NCBI GenBank assembly: GCA_025174535.1
Contig: JALBUN010000023.1
Location: forward strand, 2,852,001-2,916,000
Direction of reading: 5' to 3'
Source of the DNA: Cantharellus purpuraceus
Lineage: Eukaryota; Basidiomycota; Agaricomycetes; Cantharellales; Hydnaceae
DNA length: 64,000 nt
Part shown: in pieces, positions 1 to 11,200 of the stretch
How positions within the stretch are numbered: position 1 is the first letter of the stretch
How the letters are laid out: the number at the start of each line of letters is the position of its first letter
Program-made: the position numbers and the translations under genes
Notes under the pieces: model-generated
Told to the model about the DNA's origin: nothing
What the model saw: only the letters and a program-made list of their open reading frames with translations
Database searches by the model: none

Positions 1-798
1 GAAGAGGGCCTTATCAAGAATGGTTGTGAAAGGCAAGGAGGTGACCAAGGATCTTGACAAAGAGTCCAAGTTGGACCTCATATGCAATACATGCATCAAG
101 CATGATGATGTGTGTGAGTGGGCAACGGTGAGTGGAATAGTGACTGGATGTTGAGATATCATACTGATTGTTATTTTGTATCTCCTAGACTGGAAAAGCA
201 TGCTCCTGCCTTGCATGCCAGTCAAACCGGCTGAGGTAAAGGGTAGTGCTCCTCCTTGACAGAAACATGATCACAAGGAGGGCAGCAGTGCAGTGGATCC
301 TTCTCCAAAACAACGACGGACTTGGGCAGCAAGTATAGGTCCTATTGCAGAGAGCATTCCCTCTGCATTGGTTAAAGCCATGCAGGATGTCAGTATCAAT
401 GCGGCTGCGGTGGCCCATTGACTGATTGAGGTTTCTGAGCAGGCCAAGAGGATGAACATGGCTCTCCAGGGCATCGAGACCTATATGGGTGAGCTCACAG
501 GAATGTTTCACCATCATACAATGGGACAGAGGTGGGGTCCACTCCAGTGGGAGTTAGATACGCTGGAGTTGGAAGCTCTGGGCACTGTATATGACATGGA
601 CTTGAATTCCTCAGGGTCTTGGGACTCCTCGGAAAATCTCAATAGATTGGATGATGAGAGGTGGTGGTCATGGGAGGAGATAGATAGGATGCTGAGGGAG
701 CAGGAGTTGGAATTGGAGAATCTGGAGAAGGAGGGAACGGTGGATGGAAAATCAGAGGAGTTGGGTGTTGGAGAATCAGAGATAGAGGAGAAGTGAGA
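1..798 (+). pseudogene. Coiled-coil/Cys-cluster gene, copy 1 (3' part)
   Basis: The 5' part lies outside the window. From base 2 one frame gives a Cys motif (ICNTCIKHDDVC, then EW) and runs into a GTGAGT donor. A 61-nt intron (128-188, ending CTAG) follows, then a second Cys motif (KACSCLACQ). The C-x2-C-x6-C ... C-x2-C layout resembles the small Cys-cluster proteins common in Agaricomycetes; the function is unknown. After the second motif a short deletion relative to the 5648 copy causes a frameshift and a TAA at 237. More stops follow until an acidic Glu-rich tail (open 452-796). At about 806 the sequence switches abruptly to gypsy pol on the other strand. I read it as a broken member of a dispersed family; related pieces are at 5648, 13674 and 35095. 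Confidence 0.6.
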
Positions 799-805
799 AT
801 GTGAT

Positions 806-1900
806 GACTAGAGTCCAAAGGGCATAATCCACCACTTGAATGAGCCATAGCGAGTGCAAAATGCAGTTTTCCATTTGTCACCTTCATGAATCTGGACAAG
901 ATGGTAAGCATGCCAGAGATTGATTTTGGTGAAGAATTGAGCCTTCCTAGGACTGTCAAGAAGATTGGAGATGTGAGGAAGTGGGCAATGGTCCTTTTTG
1001 GTGATTTTATTGAGGCCCCTGAAATCAACACAGAGTTGGAGGGAGCTGTCTTTTTTCCAAATGAAAAGGACTGGAGCGCTGCCTGGACATTGGGTCACCT
1101 GGATGAAACTGTAGGATAGATGCTCATTGATGAATTCTCAAAGAGCCTGGAGTTTTCTCTGGGACAAGGAGTAGATTGGGCCAAAAGGAGGAGATGTTCC
1201 CTCTTCCATTTCAATTCTCAAATCATATGGCTTGTCAGCGGGTAGGGTATCAGCATGGGTTTTGCTAAAAACATCCATGAATTTGTGATATTCTGTTGGA
1301 ACGTTCCTCATGTCAACTGGAGGGTCCTCAGAGATCCTTGGAACTGTGGAGGAAATGAACAACTTGAATGTTTGCATGTCAGCTCAGAAGGAGTCATGGG
1401 TGAAGGTTGCCACATTGATGAAAGCAATTTTCAGAGCAACATGCAGAGACAGAGTTACAGAGTTGAGTGGAGCTGATGCTACCAACTCGGATGGCACCAA
1501 GGATTTAGTCTCTATTGGAGTTCGGAACAAGATACTGCCCAATACCCAGTCAATCAATGGATTGTAGTGGGTGAGCCAGTTGTGTCCCAGAACTGCCAAG
1601 CAACTAACATCCAGGAGTTACATAAAAAGCAATGGAGTGGGTTTCTCCTGTAGGAAAACAGAGTGGCAAGTCAATTGTGGATTTGATAATGGAGTTAGAG
1701 GATCCATCAAAAGGCCATAATGGAATCGGAGTGATGTCTTCAGTCTGGAGAAGATGTCTGGAGACAAACGATGAGTCAAGGATGTTAGAAAAAGATGTGG
1801 AGGGGTGTTGTGTATGAATGTGGAATGAAGGTGAGAGATGGTGGCGCAATAAATTTTGAATAGAGGAGCAGTTACTGCAAGGATGCAGATATATGCGGGG
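806..1900 (-). pseudogene. Ty3/gypsy protease-RT fragment (family A relative)
   Basis: Read on the minus strand, pieces appear in the order retropepsin C-terminus (VLGHNWLTHYNPLIDW), the linker before RT (YHKFMDVFSKTHADTLPADK), then RT fingers/palm ([18 protein letters not shown]). The order and spacing match the family A pol at 62.3-63.2 kb, but the protein sequence is clearly more diverged, so this is a sister subfamily. Several frameshifts and stops break it. It is truncated on both sides: gag and the RT catalytic box onward are missing. It abuts the coiled-coil gene tail at about 806. The boundary near 1900 is approximate. Confidence 0.7.
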
Positions 1901-2610
1901 TCGATGGAGAGATGTTGTTTAGTAGAGTGATGTTACCAAATATCAAAATATTCGGTTAAGAATTGGGACTTCTGCAAAATATTTGAGCAGAAATGGGAAT
2001 AGCAACACTTCGAAAAAGTGTTTGCTTAATAGAAATGGATGTAATAATCCAAATAGTTCGTAATTTGAGATAGCAATAGTTGATGCAATATCCTAATGGG
2101 ATATGCAAAAGATTTCAAATAGAACAGGTCGTTTAGGAGTTATTCCAGGAACGACAGAAAGTTGACACAAGCTGTTTGTTTGCAGCTTGGAAGGGATTAA
2201 GAGTAGTGAATCTCCTTATTGATACTCGTACACAGTTGTAGTTAATGTAGTTAATATACAATTTGACAATCACATGATAAAAAAGCCTTTTAGTAAGATT
2301 GAAACATATGATAAAAGAAATGATGTGGATACTAATAATATGTGATGTCATGGGGAAAAACTTTTTACAGAGAAAGGAGTTTTTACCCATTTGACTTGAG
2401 GTTTATGACGAATGAAAACCATCATAATACCTCCCTTTTTGAGTAGTAGCCACCCCCGTAGAATGAAAGGATGGCTCACAAAATAAAATCGAAAAACACC
2501 TTCTCCTCATCCCTTAATCAAAAAATTCCCAAACTTTTCACAACTTTTTCTTATCATAAAACTCCCCCTTCTTGCTCCAATAGATTGTAATATTCCTTGA
2601 ATAAATTCTT
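1901..2610. other. AT-rich spacer, possible old LTR
   Basis: No gene is visible. A stretch near 2130-2170 (GGAGTTATTCCAGGAACGAC) resembles the middle of the family D solo LTRs (25269, 26595, 34330), so part of this spacer may be a strongly diverged D-type LTR. Ends and target duplication could not be found. Confidence 0.3.
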
Positions 2611-2630
2611 GACAATACTCACTCCTACCA

Positions 2631-5600
2631 ATGCCACAATCCACTGCCAATTCCAAACATGCACAAACCGTTGAGGTGCCTGCTCCCAGCATCAACACCA
2701 TCCCCAAGGTTGTCAAAGAACCGACGGACCACTTAGAGGCTGTCAATGAAGAGGACGATACTCCACCCTCCCCAAATCTGGCACAAGCCATCTCCCTGCT
2801 CACCAGCAGCATCCATACCCCACAAGCCCCTAAGACGCTTGTTCAGAAATACATCAAATATGTATATACAACCCATTTCCTCAAATTTTATATAATATAC
2901 TTATATTAAAACATATTTTGATATTTCATACATGATTCTCAAATTTATATAATTTACTTAGATTTAAAACATATTTTGATGTTTTGACATGATTCTCAAA
3001 AATAATTCTTTTTTTTTTCATTTACTGGTGGCAACTGCTTCAAGGGAATATTCTACTCCTGCTACACTTAATTTCTTTCACTCATTCTTTCTTGTACTAT
3101 ACTGGTCAAATAATCTAATGTACCTTGAATCCTCACCTGGCATTTGTATATCTAAATATTCTCTATTATACCAATAATATTAGTATATATATTACTGTTA
3201 TATTCATATAAATAATTATGTTCATCCATAACAAACATCTTATCTTTTAAAGTTTATTAAAATATGAGATATATATTTATATTTATGAAAATTTAAGATA
3301 TCCAAAAAAAACTCGGATATCCAAAATCTTTAAAGATATCCAGATTGTAACTCCCTATTTTTATGATCATTATTAAAATTCTGATGTACATCTTGTATAC
3401 ATCAGAATATTGTATAACAGCATCCTTCTGAACAAGTGTCTAAGTCCTGGACCTTGGTCCAGGAACCTGACCCATTTGATGGCTCCGATCTGTGCAAGCT
3501 CCAACCATTCTTGGTGCAATGCCGGTTGAATTTCCATGACTCCCCTGATGTGTTCACATCTGATCAGGTGAAGGTCACCTTCGCCATGTCCTATCTCAAG
3601 GGCACCACACTGGACTACTTCGAGCCAGCGCTCATGGACAACTCTGATGACCCAATATGGTCAGAAGACTACTCCGACTTCATCTCTGAACTTCAGACCA
3701 ATTTCAGTCCTTACAACCCCAAGGCCAACACCGATCAACTTTGGATGAAGGGAAATCACAAAATCACAAAATACATTGTGAGTTTCCAGCAGCTAGCCCC
3801 AAAAGTCCAATGGGGCAATGCCACACTCTGACACCAATTTTACATTGGTCTCCCATCCCACATCAAGGACAAGATATCACACATCAGTAAGCCAGATACT
3901 TTGGTAAACCTTTGCAAGCTCGCCCAATCCATTGATGCCCATTATTGGGAACGTCAATTGGAGGTCTCCCATGAAAATTTGGCTAACAACAAATCGGACA
4001 AATCATTGGACAAGACCCCAAAGTCCAACAAGGGGTCCAATAAGAAGACCACCACCAACTCAGGCCATAAATCAAACACTTGTAACGCCGCTGCTTCTGG
4101 TTCCGGTCAGAACAACTCCGGAACCGGCAATAACTCTGGAGCTCACAAGAACACTCTGGACCTCTCTGCCGAGCTGGGGAAGGATGGAGGGCTTGCCCAG
4201 CAGGGGTGCCAGCGCCACATGGACAACAACCTTTGTCTGTTCTGCAGAAAACCTGGCCATCAAGCCAAGGATTGCAACAAGGCAACCTCTTCAGCAGCAA
4301 AGGCAAAGGGCCATGCCACAATAGACCCAAAAAAATAGTAAGCAGTCCTATAGCCTCCATATGGGCTGAGGGCTGCATTGGTACTCCCCATACGATAAAT
4401 GAGGTCCACCTGAATGCATCTGCTCTTTCCCACTCCAACTCCCTCACCCTCCTCATCTACTCCTCCTCCATTCCCAATACCACTATCCAAGCATTAATTG
4501 ACTCTGGTTCTACTCACTGTTTCCTTGATTCCTCTTTTTCTGATTTACATAAACTCCATACATACACCATAACTCCAATATCACTCCAATTATTTGATGA
4601 CACTACTAATGCTGTTATTTCACAAGCTATAGATCTGTCCATCCATTTTTCTGTCAGAGAAATCTAGAACCTTACATTCTATGTTACTCTGCTTGACTCC
4701 AGCTGTTCTGTGGTTCTCGGACATAATTGGCTCACCCACTACAATCCATTGATTGACTGGGCATTGGGCCATATCACATTCCACTCTCCAGTGCAGGCTG
4801 TGTCATCCCTGATGTCACCAGCAACTATAGGTGTGAAATTATCTTCCACCTCTGCTGACTCCACTCTGATAGATACTCCATCTACCCCTCTGTCTATATC
4901 AATGGTGGATGCTATGGTCTTCACCAGACTAAGCAAACTGGATGGCTCTCACATGTTCCAGGTTCACCTCTCCGATCCAATGCTCCTTGCTGCCCATTCC
5001 ACCCAATCAACTCCACCAGACCTATCTATGGTTCCTAAGGAGTATCATGAGTTTGCCAATGTGTTCAGCAAGTCTAAAGCCAACTCCCTAGCAGAACACT
5101 GACCATATGATCTCAAGATTGGGTTGAATGACAACTCCACCCCTCCACTTGGCCCTATCTACTCACTATCCCAAAAAGAGCTACTGGCTCTCCAAACATT
5201 CATAGATGAGAACTTGGCCACAGGCTTCATCCGCCCATCCTTATCCCCCCATGGAGCTCCAGTCCTATTTGTCTGCAAAAAGGATGGATCACTCCACCTA
5301 TGCGTCGACTTCCGTGGACTTAACAAGACCACTAAGAAAGACCGATACCCAATACCCTGCACCACAGACCTACTTGAGAGCCTGTGAAAGGCTAAGATCT
5401 ATTTCAAAATAGATCTCCAACATGCCTACCATCTAGTCCACATCTGAGAAGGTGATGAGTGGAAAATGACTTTCTGCACTCAATATGGATCTTTCGAATG
5501 GTGCATCATGCCTTTCAGACTAACCAATGCTCCAGCTGCCTTCCAGCAGTTCATGAACTATACCTTTGCTGACCTCCTCGATGTTACCAACCTTGTTTAC

Positions 5601-5647
5601 TTAGAAGACATTTTGGTATATTTGGATAACAAAGAAGAGCAAATCAG
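2631..5647 (+). pseudogene. Ty3/gypsy family A copy A2, gag-pol remnant
   Basis: Gag starts at 2631 (MPQSTANSKHAQTVE), is interrupted by the MITE at 2834-3440, and resumes with the Gag core (TLDYFEPALMD). The Gag zinc knuckle CLFCRKPGHQAKDC lies at about 4230-4275. The seven-A run before TAG (4329-4335) is kept as in the copy at 60284. Pol follows: protease with LIDSGSTHCFLD, RT with [22 protein letters not shown] and YLEDILVY. Stops at about 4665, 5101, 5385 and 5446 match CGA or similar codons of the 60-kb copy turned into TGA/TAG, typical of CpG decay. It is cut inside RT at about 5647 and joined directly to a coiled-coil gene fragment. RNase H and integrase are missing. No 5' LTR is seen upstream. 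Confidence 0.85.
2834..3440. mobile_element. Harbinger/Tourist-like MITE, copy 1
   Basis: This 607-bp AT-rich non-coding element has terminal inverted repeats GACGCTTGTTCAGAA and TTCTGAACAAGTGTC. The direct repeat TAA flanks it (2831-2833 and 3441-3443). Removing it restores the gag reading CCCCTAAGTCCTGG seen uninterrupted at 61030, which proves insertion. A 3-bp TAA/TTA target duplication is the hallmark of the PIF/Harbinger superfamily; that assignment is inference. A second copy is at 46405. Confidence 0.85.
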
Positions 5648-6348
5648 TGGGTGACAGTGAGTGGGACCAAAGAATGGAATTTTTTTGTTATGCTGATCAT
5701 TATTTTTTAGACAGGGAAATCTCACTCTTGCCTCTCTTGCCAAAGCAATTGGTTGAAGTGCAAGGTGAAAGGTAGTGCTCCCCCACATCAGAAATGTGAT
5801 CATGAGAAAGGCACTAGTGCTGGAGATCCCACTCCTAAATGTCAGACAAGGATCACAAGTACTGGCTCTGCTATTGAAACTGTTCCTCCCACATTGGTTG
5901 AGGCTGTGCAAGACATCAGTCTCTACACAGCAGCCATGCTCGTTGGTTGATTGAGACTTCTGAGCAAGTGAGGGGAACTACTACAGTTCTCCAGGGCATT
6001 GAGGCCCACATTGGCAAGCTCACTGGCCTGTTCCATGCCTATGCAATGGAGCAGAGCTGGAGGCCACTCCATAGGGAGTTGGCTGCACTGAAGATGGAAA
6101 CTCTGGGTGTCATGAATGAATCAGATTCAGATTCTTTGTGTTTATGGGATACATTGGAGAACTTCCATGGGTCAGATGACAAGAAGTGTAGGTTGCCAGG
6201 GGAGATGGATCAGTTGATCATGGAGATGGAGCAGGAGGTGGAGGTGTCAGAGAAGGAGGGAACCATGGATGAAGAGTCTGGAGATGAGGAGTCTGATGTA
6301 GGAGAGTCAGAGTCATGGAGAAGTGTATTTAGAGAATGTGATGAATAA
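5648..6348 (+). pseudogene. Coiled-coil/Cys-cluster gene, copy 2 (3' part)
   Basis: It begins at a Trp codon just before an intron donor (GTGAGT at about 5657), with the acceptor TTTTAG at about 5709. Exon 2 carries the cleaner second Cys motif HSCLSCQSNWLKCK, followed by a Ser/Pro-rich linker with a stop at about 5948. The second part (5947-6348) ends in an acidic, Glu-rich helix (VEVSEKEGTMDEESGDEESD). It aligns along its whole length with copy 1, and supplies the bases that copy 1 has lost after the second Cys motif. The first exons are missing: the left border is a sharp junction with gypsy RT. Function is unknown. Whether the family is a host gene or transposon cargo is open. Confidence 0.55.
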
Positions 6349-6721
6349 TGAATGATTTTTCTTAGAAAAAATGGAGTGAATCAAAACAGTATGGTTAGTA
6401 GTCCATAAGGACAATGTCTCTGTGACTTTGAGCGCATACAAGTGATACATGACTTGATGTAGGAATTAATGGAACCATGAAGTTTGGGCCAGACATAGTC
6501 TCACCTGACTAGATCTATAGTTCAGTTTTGTACAAAATGACTGGAGATCAGATGATCATGTCTGTTCTGGAGTACATGGAGTTGGAGATTGTTCACTTCA
6601 GGAATGTAGATGCAGTTGTTGAGATGGAGTAAGCCTTCCAGATCAAGGGACCAGCAATTGGTCAGTTTATTGAGATGATTGGAGATGGTGGGATCTGATT
6701 GGAGTGTGGATTGGATATCGG
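6349..6721. other. Non-coding spacer, target of Gy1
   Basis: No gene or known repeat is recognised. The last five bases, ATCGG (6717-6721), are the target duplicated by the Gy1 insertion. Confidence 0.4.
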
Positions 6722-7083
6722 TGTCAGGGTTCAAATAAGTCATATTCTATTTTTAGTATTTTCTCTTGACACCCCTATCAGCGCAGCCTGTCAGGGTGCG
6801 TCTCCCCTATTTCATTGCCCCTATCACTTCCCCTATCTTTCCTCCCCTATCTTGGTTCTCCTATCCGTCTCCATCATTTAGTATAAAGACTTGCCTTGGT
6901 GCAGTGTGATCCCCTCAGCTTGATCTCTGAGGATATCCGCTGTACCAGGTAAGTCCCATGTATTTATCAGAAACAGCTGTATAGACTGAGGATATCCGCT
7001 GTACCAGCTGGCATTATTTCTTATCGGCTCTCACTTATTGAGTATCTTGTTGTTGTGGCCTCGTCATCAGCGTCGCCCTCACA
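6722..7083 (+). repeat. Gy1 5' LTR
   Basis: This 362-bp LTR starts TGTCAGGG and ends CCCTCACA. It carries a TATA box (6882) and a 22-nt direct repeat (6927-6948 and 6986-7007). GTAAGT follows the first repeat unit and CCAG ends the second, so a 59-nt leader intron (6949-7007) is possible. Confidence 0.95.
6882..6926 (+). promoter_or_regulatory. Gy1 LTR core promoter and predicted RNA 5' end
   Basis: The TATA box TATAAAG is at 6882-6888. About 34 nt downstream begins CAGCTTGATCT (6916-6926), which is exactly complementary to the primer site after the LTR. Transcription starting at 6916 would place these 11 nt at the RNA 5' end. The start site is inferred, not measured. Confidence 0.6.
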
Positions 7084-7096
7084 GAAGATCAAGCTG
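7084..7096 (+). promoter_or_regulatory. Gy1 primer binding site, self-priming type
   Basis: AGATCAAGCTG (7086-7096) lies two bases after the 5' LTR. It is the exact reverse complement of 6916-6926 inside the LTR. In Tf1 of fission yeast the first 11 nt of the RNA pair with the PBS to prime reverse transcription; the length and position here fit that model. Confidence 0.7.
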
Positions 7097-7152
7097 CATA
7101 AGACGACCCCACACCTCATAACACTTTCCCTATTAACTACTTCACCGATACC

Positions 7153-8295
7153 ATGACCGATCAGCTCCCTGAAGCCTATTGGGACACTCTAGGTGAAAGT
7201 GGTGGCTTTCTGCGAGCGTTGTTCAACACCCAGGCGCAGCAGCTCCAGCAGCTGCAACTCCAGAACCAGCACCTCCAAAGCCAGTTCGCCAATGTCCAGA
7301 ACAACCTAGCAGATGCTGCCACTGCTGCTGCCATCGCTGCAGCACAGACCATCTCTCAGACCACCTCATTTCCCACACCTTCTCCTACATCGTCATCCGT
7401 TTGCCCAATAAGGGCAGCTGAACCAGCCAAATTCAATGGAGATCGTGCAGAGTCGGAAGGTTTCATTCGCTCTATCAGGCTTGCCATTGCAGTCCAGCCT
7501 ACATCTTTCCCAGATGAGCGGACCAAGATCCTCTATGCCCTCTCTTTTATGACAGGAGGTTCTGCTGAAGTATGGGCGCACAATGAGACACAGGCAGTCA
7601 TTGACAGGACCTCACCGCTCTCCACCTTGGAGGAATTCATTAAGCAAGTGGAGAACGCTTTTGGGGACCCTGACCGCTCTCGAACAGCACGAACAAAGCT
7701 ACATGATCTTAGGATGACACCTGGCATGTCAGCGGATGAATACACGGCACAGTTTGAGATACTAGCAGGAAGGACTGGGTTTAATGATGCAGCACTGGAA
7801 GATGCCTATGCCCGAGGGCTCCCTGCAATGATTCTTGACAAGATCCATGCACAGCCATCCCTCCCATCCGATCTCAAGGCATGGAAGGAAGCGGCCTGTC
7901 AAATTGACCGCAACCACCGTCGTCTTCTAGAAGTGAGACGTGCTCAGACTTCCCTCACTCCTGCCCGCTCTACCCCATCCCGCCCTCACAGCACTCCAGT
8001 CATCTCTGTACCAACTACCTTGGCAACCTCTAATGGTGCTGCACCTATGGATATTGACTCCAACCGCCATCGCATTGAGACTCGGACGTGCTATAACTGT
8101 GGAAAGCATGGCCATATATCCCCAGCATGCCCTGAACCACGCAAGGAACGTATCCGAGCTGATCTCACACAAACAGCAATTGCAGGCATGATATCAGAGT
8201 CAGTAGCAGCTGCACTGAAGGCCAAGGAAGAAGCGCAGAAGGCAGTAATTCCAAAGCAAGAGGAGAAGCAGGATTTTCAGACCAGTCAGCAGTGA
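7153..8295 (+). CDS. gag: Gy1 Gag polyprotein
   Basis: This 380-residue capsid/nucleocapsid protein forms the cytoplasmic particle that packages the element RNA. The N-terminus has a Gln/Leu-rich helix (residues 30-60) and an Ala-rich stretch. The middle (about 90-260) is a retrotransposon Gag domain (FNGDRAESEGFIRSIRLAI ... ARGLP). A CCHC zinc knuckle, CYNCGKHGHISPAC, lies at about 315-328 and would bind RNA. ATG 7153 is the first start after the PBS; no internal stop is present. Its end overlaps the pol frame, which lies in -1, so pol probably needs -1 frameshifting or reinitiation. I found no canonical slippery heptamer at the overlap. Confidence 0.9.
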   Translation: MTDQLPEAYWDTLGESGGFLRALFNTQAQQLQQLQLQNQHLQSQFANVQNNLADAATAAAIAAAQTISQTTSFPTPSPTSSSVCPIRAAEPAKFNGDRAESEGFIRSIRLAIAVQPTSFPDERTKILYALSFMTGGSAEVWAHNETQAVIDRTSPLSTLEEFIKQVENAFGDPDRSRTARTKLHDLRMTPGMSADEYTAQFEILAGRTGFNDAALEDAYARGLPAMILDKIHAQPSLPSDLKAWKEAACQIDRNHRRLLEVRRAQTSLTPARSTPSRPHSTPVISVPTTLATSNGAAPMDIDSNRHRIETRTCYNCGKHGHISPACPEPRKERIRADLTQTAIAGMISESVAAALKAKEEAQKAVIPKQEEKQDFQTSQQ

Positions 8296-11200
8296 AGAGC
8301 ATGCCCTGCCTGACAAACCGGTTTTCAGTTCTTGAATCATGTACTGTAGGGCTCACAAGCGATATGTTACACGCACACTCCCTTGTCCATCAGACTGAAA
8401 CCAAAACAGCCATGCCTGAAAACCCTTCTCAACTTCCAGCTAAACATGATGACCCTCCTCGTCTCTACCTTCGATCTGCAGACATCCGTCGATGTACAAG
8501 AATTCCCATGAAAATCCACTCGGTAGACACTGGATACCCTCTAGCTGTGGATGCACTCCTCGATAGTGGTGCTACAGGAATGTTCATTGATGCAGAATAT
8601 GTCAAAGCAGAGAAACTTCGAACACACCCTCTACCACGTGCCATACCTGTTTATAACATTGATGGGACCCCAAATGAAGCAGGTTCAATCAAGGAAGAAG
8701 TCGATCTCATCTGCACATATGGGACCCATACTGAACGTGCCACATTTTCAGTCACAAGCCTGGGAACCTTTGGGATAATTGTTGGGCACACCTGGCTTGT
8801 GAAGCACAACCCAGAGGTAGACTGGCGTACAGGAAAGGTACAGATGACTCGCTGCCCTGATTCATGTGGAGAAGTACCAGAACACAAAGAGCATTCGCTT
8901 GGTACAACTCCTTCAAATGGCAAGAACTCACACGGGCAACCCCAATACGAGGGAGACCGAACATTTGTTATCTTTGTAGAAGAAGACTTGGAGAATATCT
9001 ATGCTGGTTCAACAGTTTCTCAACAGCTCGCACAGAAGGCTGCAGAATCCACTCCAGTCAAAACCTTTGAGGAGATTGTCCCAAAGGCGTACTGGGGATT
9101 TAAGGATGTTTTTGCAAAGGAGTCCTTTGACCAACTTCCACCTCGAAAACTGTGGGACCACGCTATTGAACTCACTCCAGGAGCACAACCCTTCAGCACA
9201 AAGGTCTATCCAATGTCCCCAAATGAGCAGAAGGAGTTGGACGCATTCCTTGAGGAGAACCTACGGAATCATCGTATTCGTCCTTCCAAGTCACCCATGG
9301 CATCCCCTGTCTTTTTGTGAAGAAGAAGGACGGTAATCTTCGTTTTGTGCAAGACTACCTCAAGCTGAATGATATCACAATCAAGAATGCCTACCCACTA
9401 CCCCTGGTACCAGACATCATGAATAAAATTGCCGCAGCCAATGCCAAGTACTTTACCAAGCTTGACATCCGATGGGGATATAACAATGTGCGTATTAAAG
9501 AGGGCGATGAGTGGAAGGCAGCCTTTCGAACCAATCGTGGTCTATTTGAACCCCTGGTCATGTTCTTTGGTCTCACAAACAGCCCAGCAACCTTTCAGAC
9601 GATGATGAATGGCATTTTCAAGGAGCTCATTGACGATGGCACTATGGTAGTGTTCATGGGCGACATCCTCATTTTCACTGAATCCCTAGAACAACACCAC
9701 ACGATCGTGCAATCTGTCCTTGAAATTCTTTGGGCCAACCACCTGTACCTCAAACCAGAGAAATGCCTTTTCTCGCAACAGAAGGTAGATTATCTTGGAT
9801 TGATTCTCTCACAGGGACAGGTAGCTATGGACCCAGTTAAGGTGGCTGGAGTCAGGGACTGGCCCACACCGCGCAATGTGACAGAAGTCAAATCCTTCCT
9901 GGGTTTCATCAATTTCTATCGTCGCTTCATTGAGGACTTCTCACATATCGCAAAGCCTCTGAATCGGTTAACAAAGGCAGATACACAGTGGTCCTGGATA
10001 CCTGATGGCCCAGAACAAGAAGCCTTTGATAAACTCAAGCAGCTTGTCACGTCAACTCCAATCCTTGTCCTCCCAGATCAAACCAAGCATTTTCGACTAG
10101 AGACAGATGCTTCAGCATATGCAACAGGTGCTGTTCTATCTCAACTCTGTGACGATGAGAAATGGAGGCCGGTAGGTTTTGTATCCAAGAGCCTTTCAGA
10201 TGCAGAGCGCAACTATGCCATCCATGATAAGGAATTGCTCTCAGTCATCCGTGGACTAGAAGAATGGCGCCACATCTTGGAAGGGACCAAATACAAGATT
10301 GAAATCCTTAACGACCATCAAAACCTCACATATTTCCGTACAGCTCAAAATCTCAATCGTCGACAAGCTCGCTGGTCACTATACCTTTATCGTTTTGACT
10401 TTGAACTGATCCACCGTCCTGGACGACATTCAGCCAAACCTGATGCCCTCTCACGACGTGTAGATCATAAGCGGGGGGAGGAAGATAACCAGAACCAGAT
10501 TCTTCTTGGCCCTGAGCTGTTCCACATCGATGCGACATCCACCTATCCAGGGCCAGAAGCTCAAATGATCACAGGAGAAGGAGACATATTCCTGGAACGT
10601 GTGCGGAATTGCACCAACAGAGATGAAAAGGTTGTAAAGGCTCTTAAGGAACTTGGCCCCTCTCGGAATTTACGAGGACAGGAATGGACCGAGGAGAATG
10701 GACTCGTCCTCTATCGTGGCAAGGTATATGTCCCTCTTGACCCAAAATTGCGCCATGACATTGTAAGGGCACACCACGATACTCACATTACAGGTCACCC
10801 TGGTTGCTGGAGAACAACAGAACTTGTATCCCGCAGCTACTGGTGGCCTGGATTTGGACGATACATTGCCAAATACGTCAAGGGATGTGACCTCTGCAAT
10901 CGGACAAAAACTTTCCCTGCTCCTCCTATGGGTAAACTCCTGCCTAATCGTGTCCCAGATCGGAGGTGGCAAGTGATATCTGTTGACCTTATTGTAGAAC
11001 TACCCATCAGCCATGGCTATGATGCACTCCTTGTCGTTGTGGACCGTCTTTCCAAACGAGCACATGTTATCCCTACCACCTCTGACATCAACTCCATAGG
11101 AGTTGCACGACTTTTCTGAGACCATGTGTGGAAACACCACGGCCTTCCTGAGGAGATCATCAGTGACCGTGGCACCCAGTTTGTCTCTCAATTTATGCGT

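Noticed and set aside
8240..8295. A slippery heptamer joining gag and pol in Gy1
   Set aside because: The frames overlap in -1, but no X-XXY-YYZ site was found in the overlap I checked.
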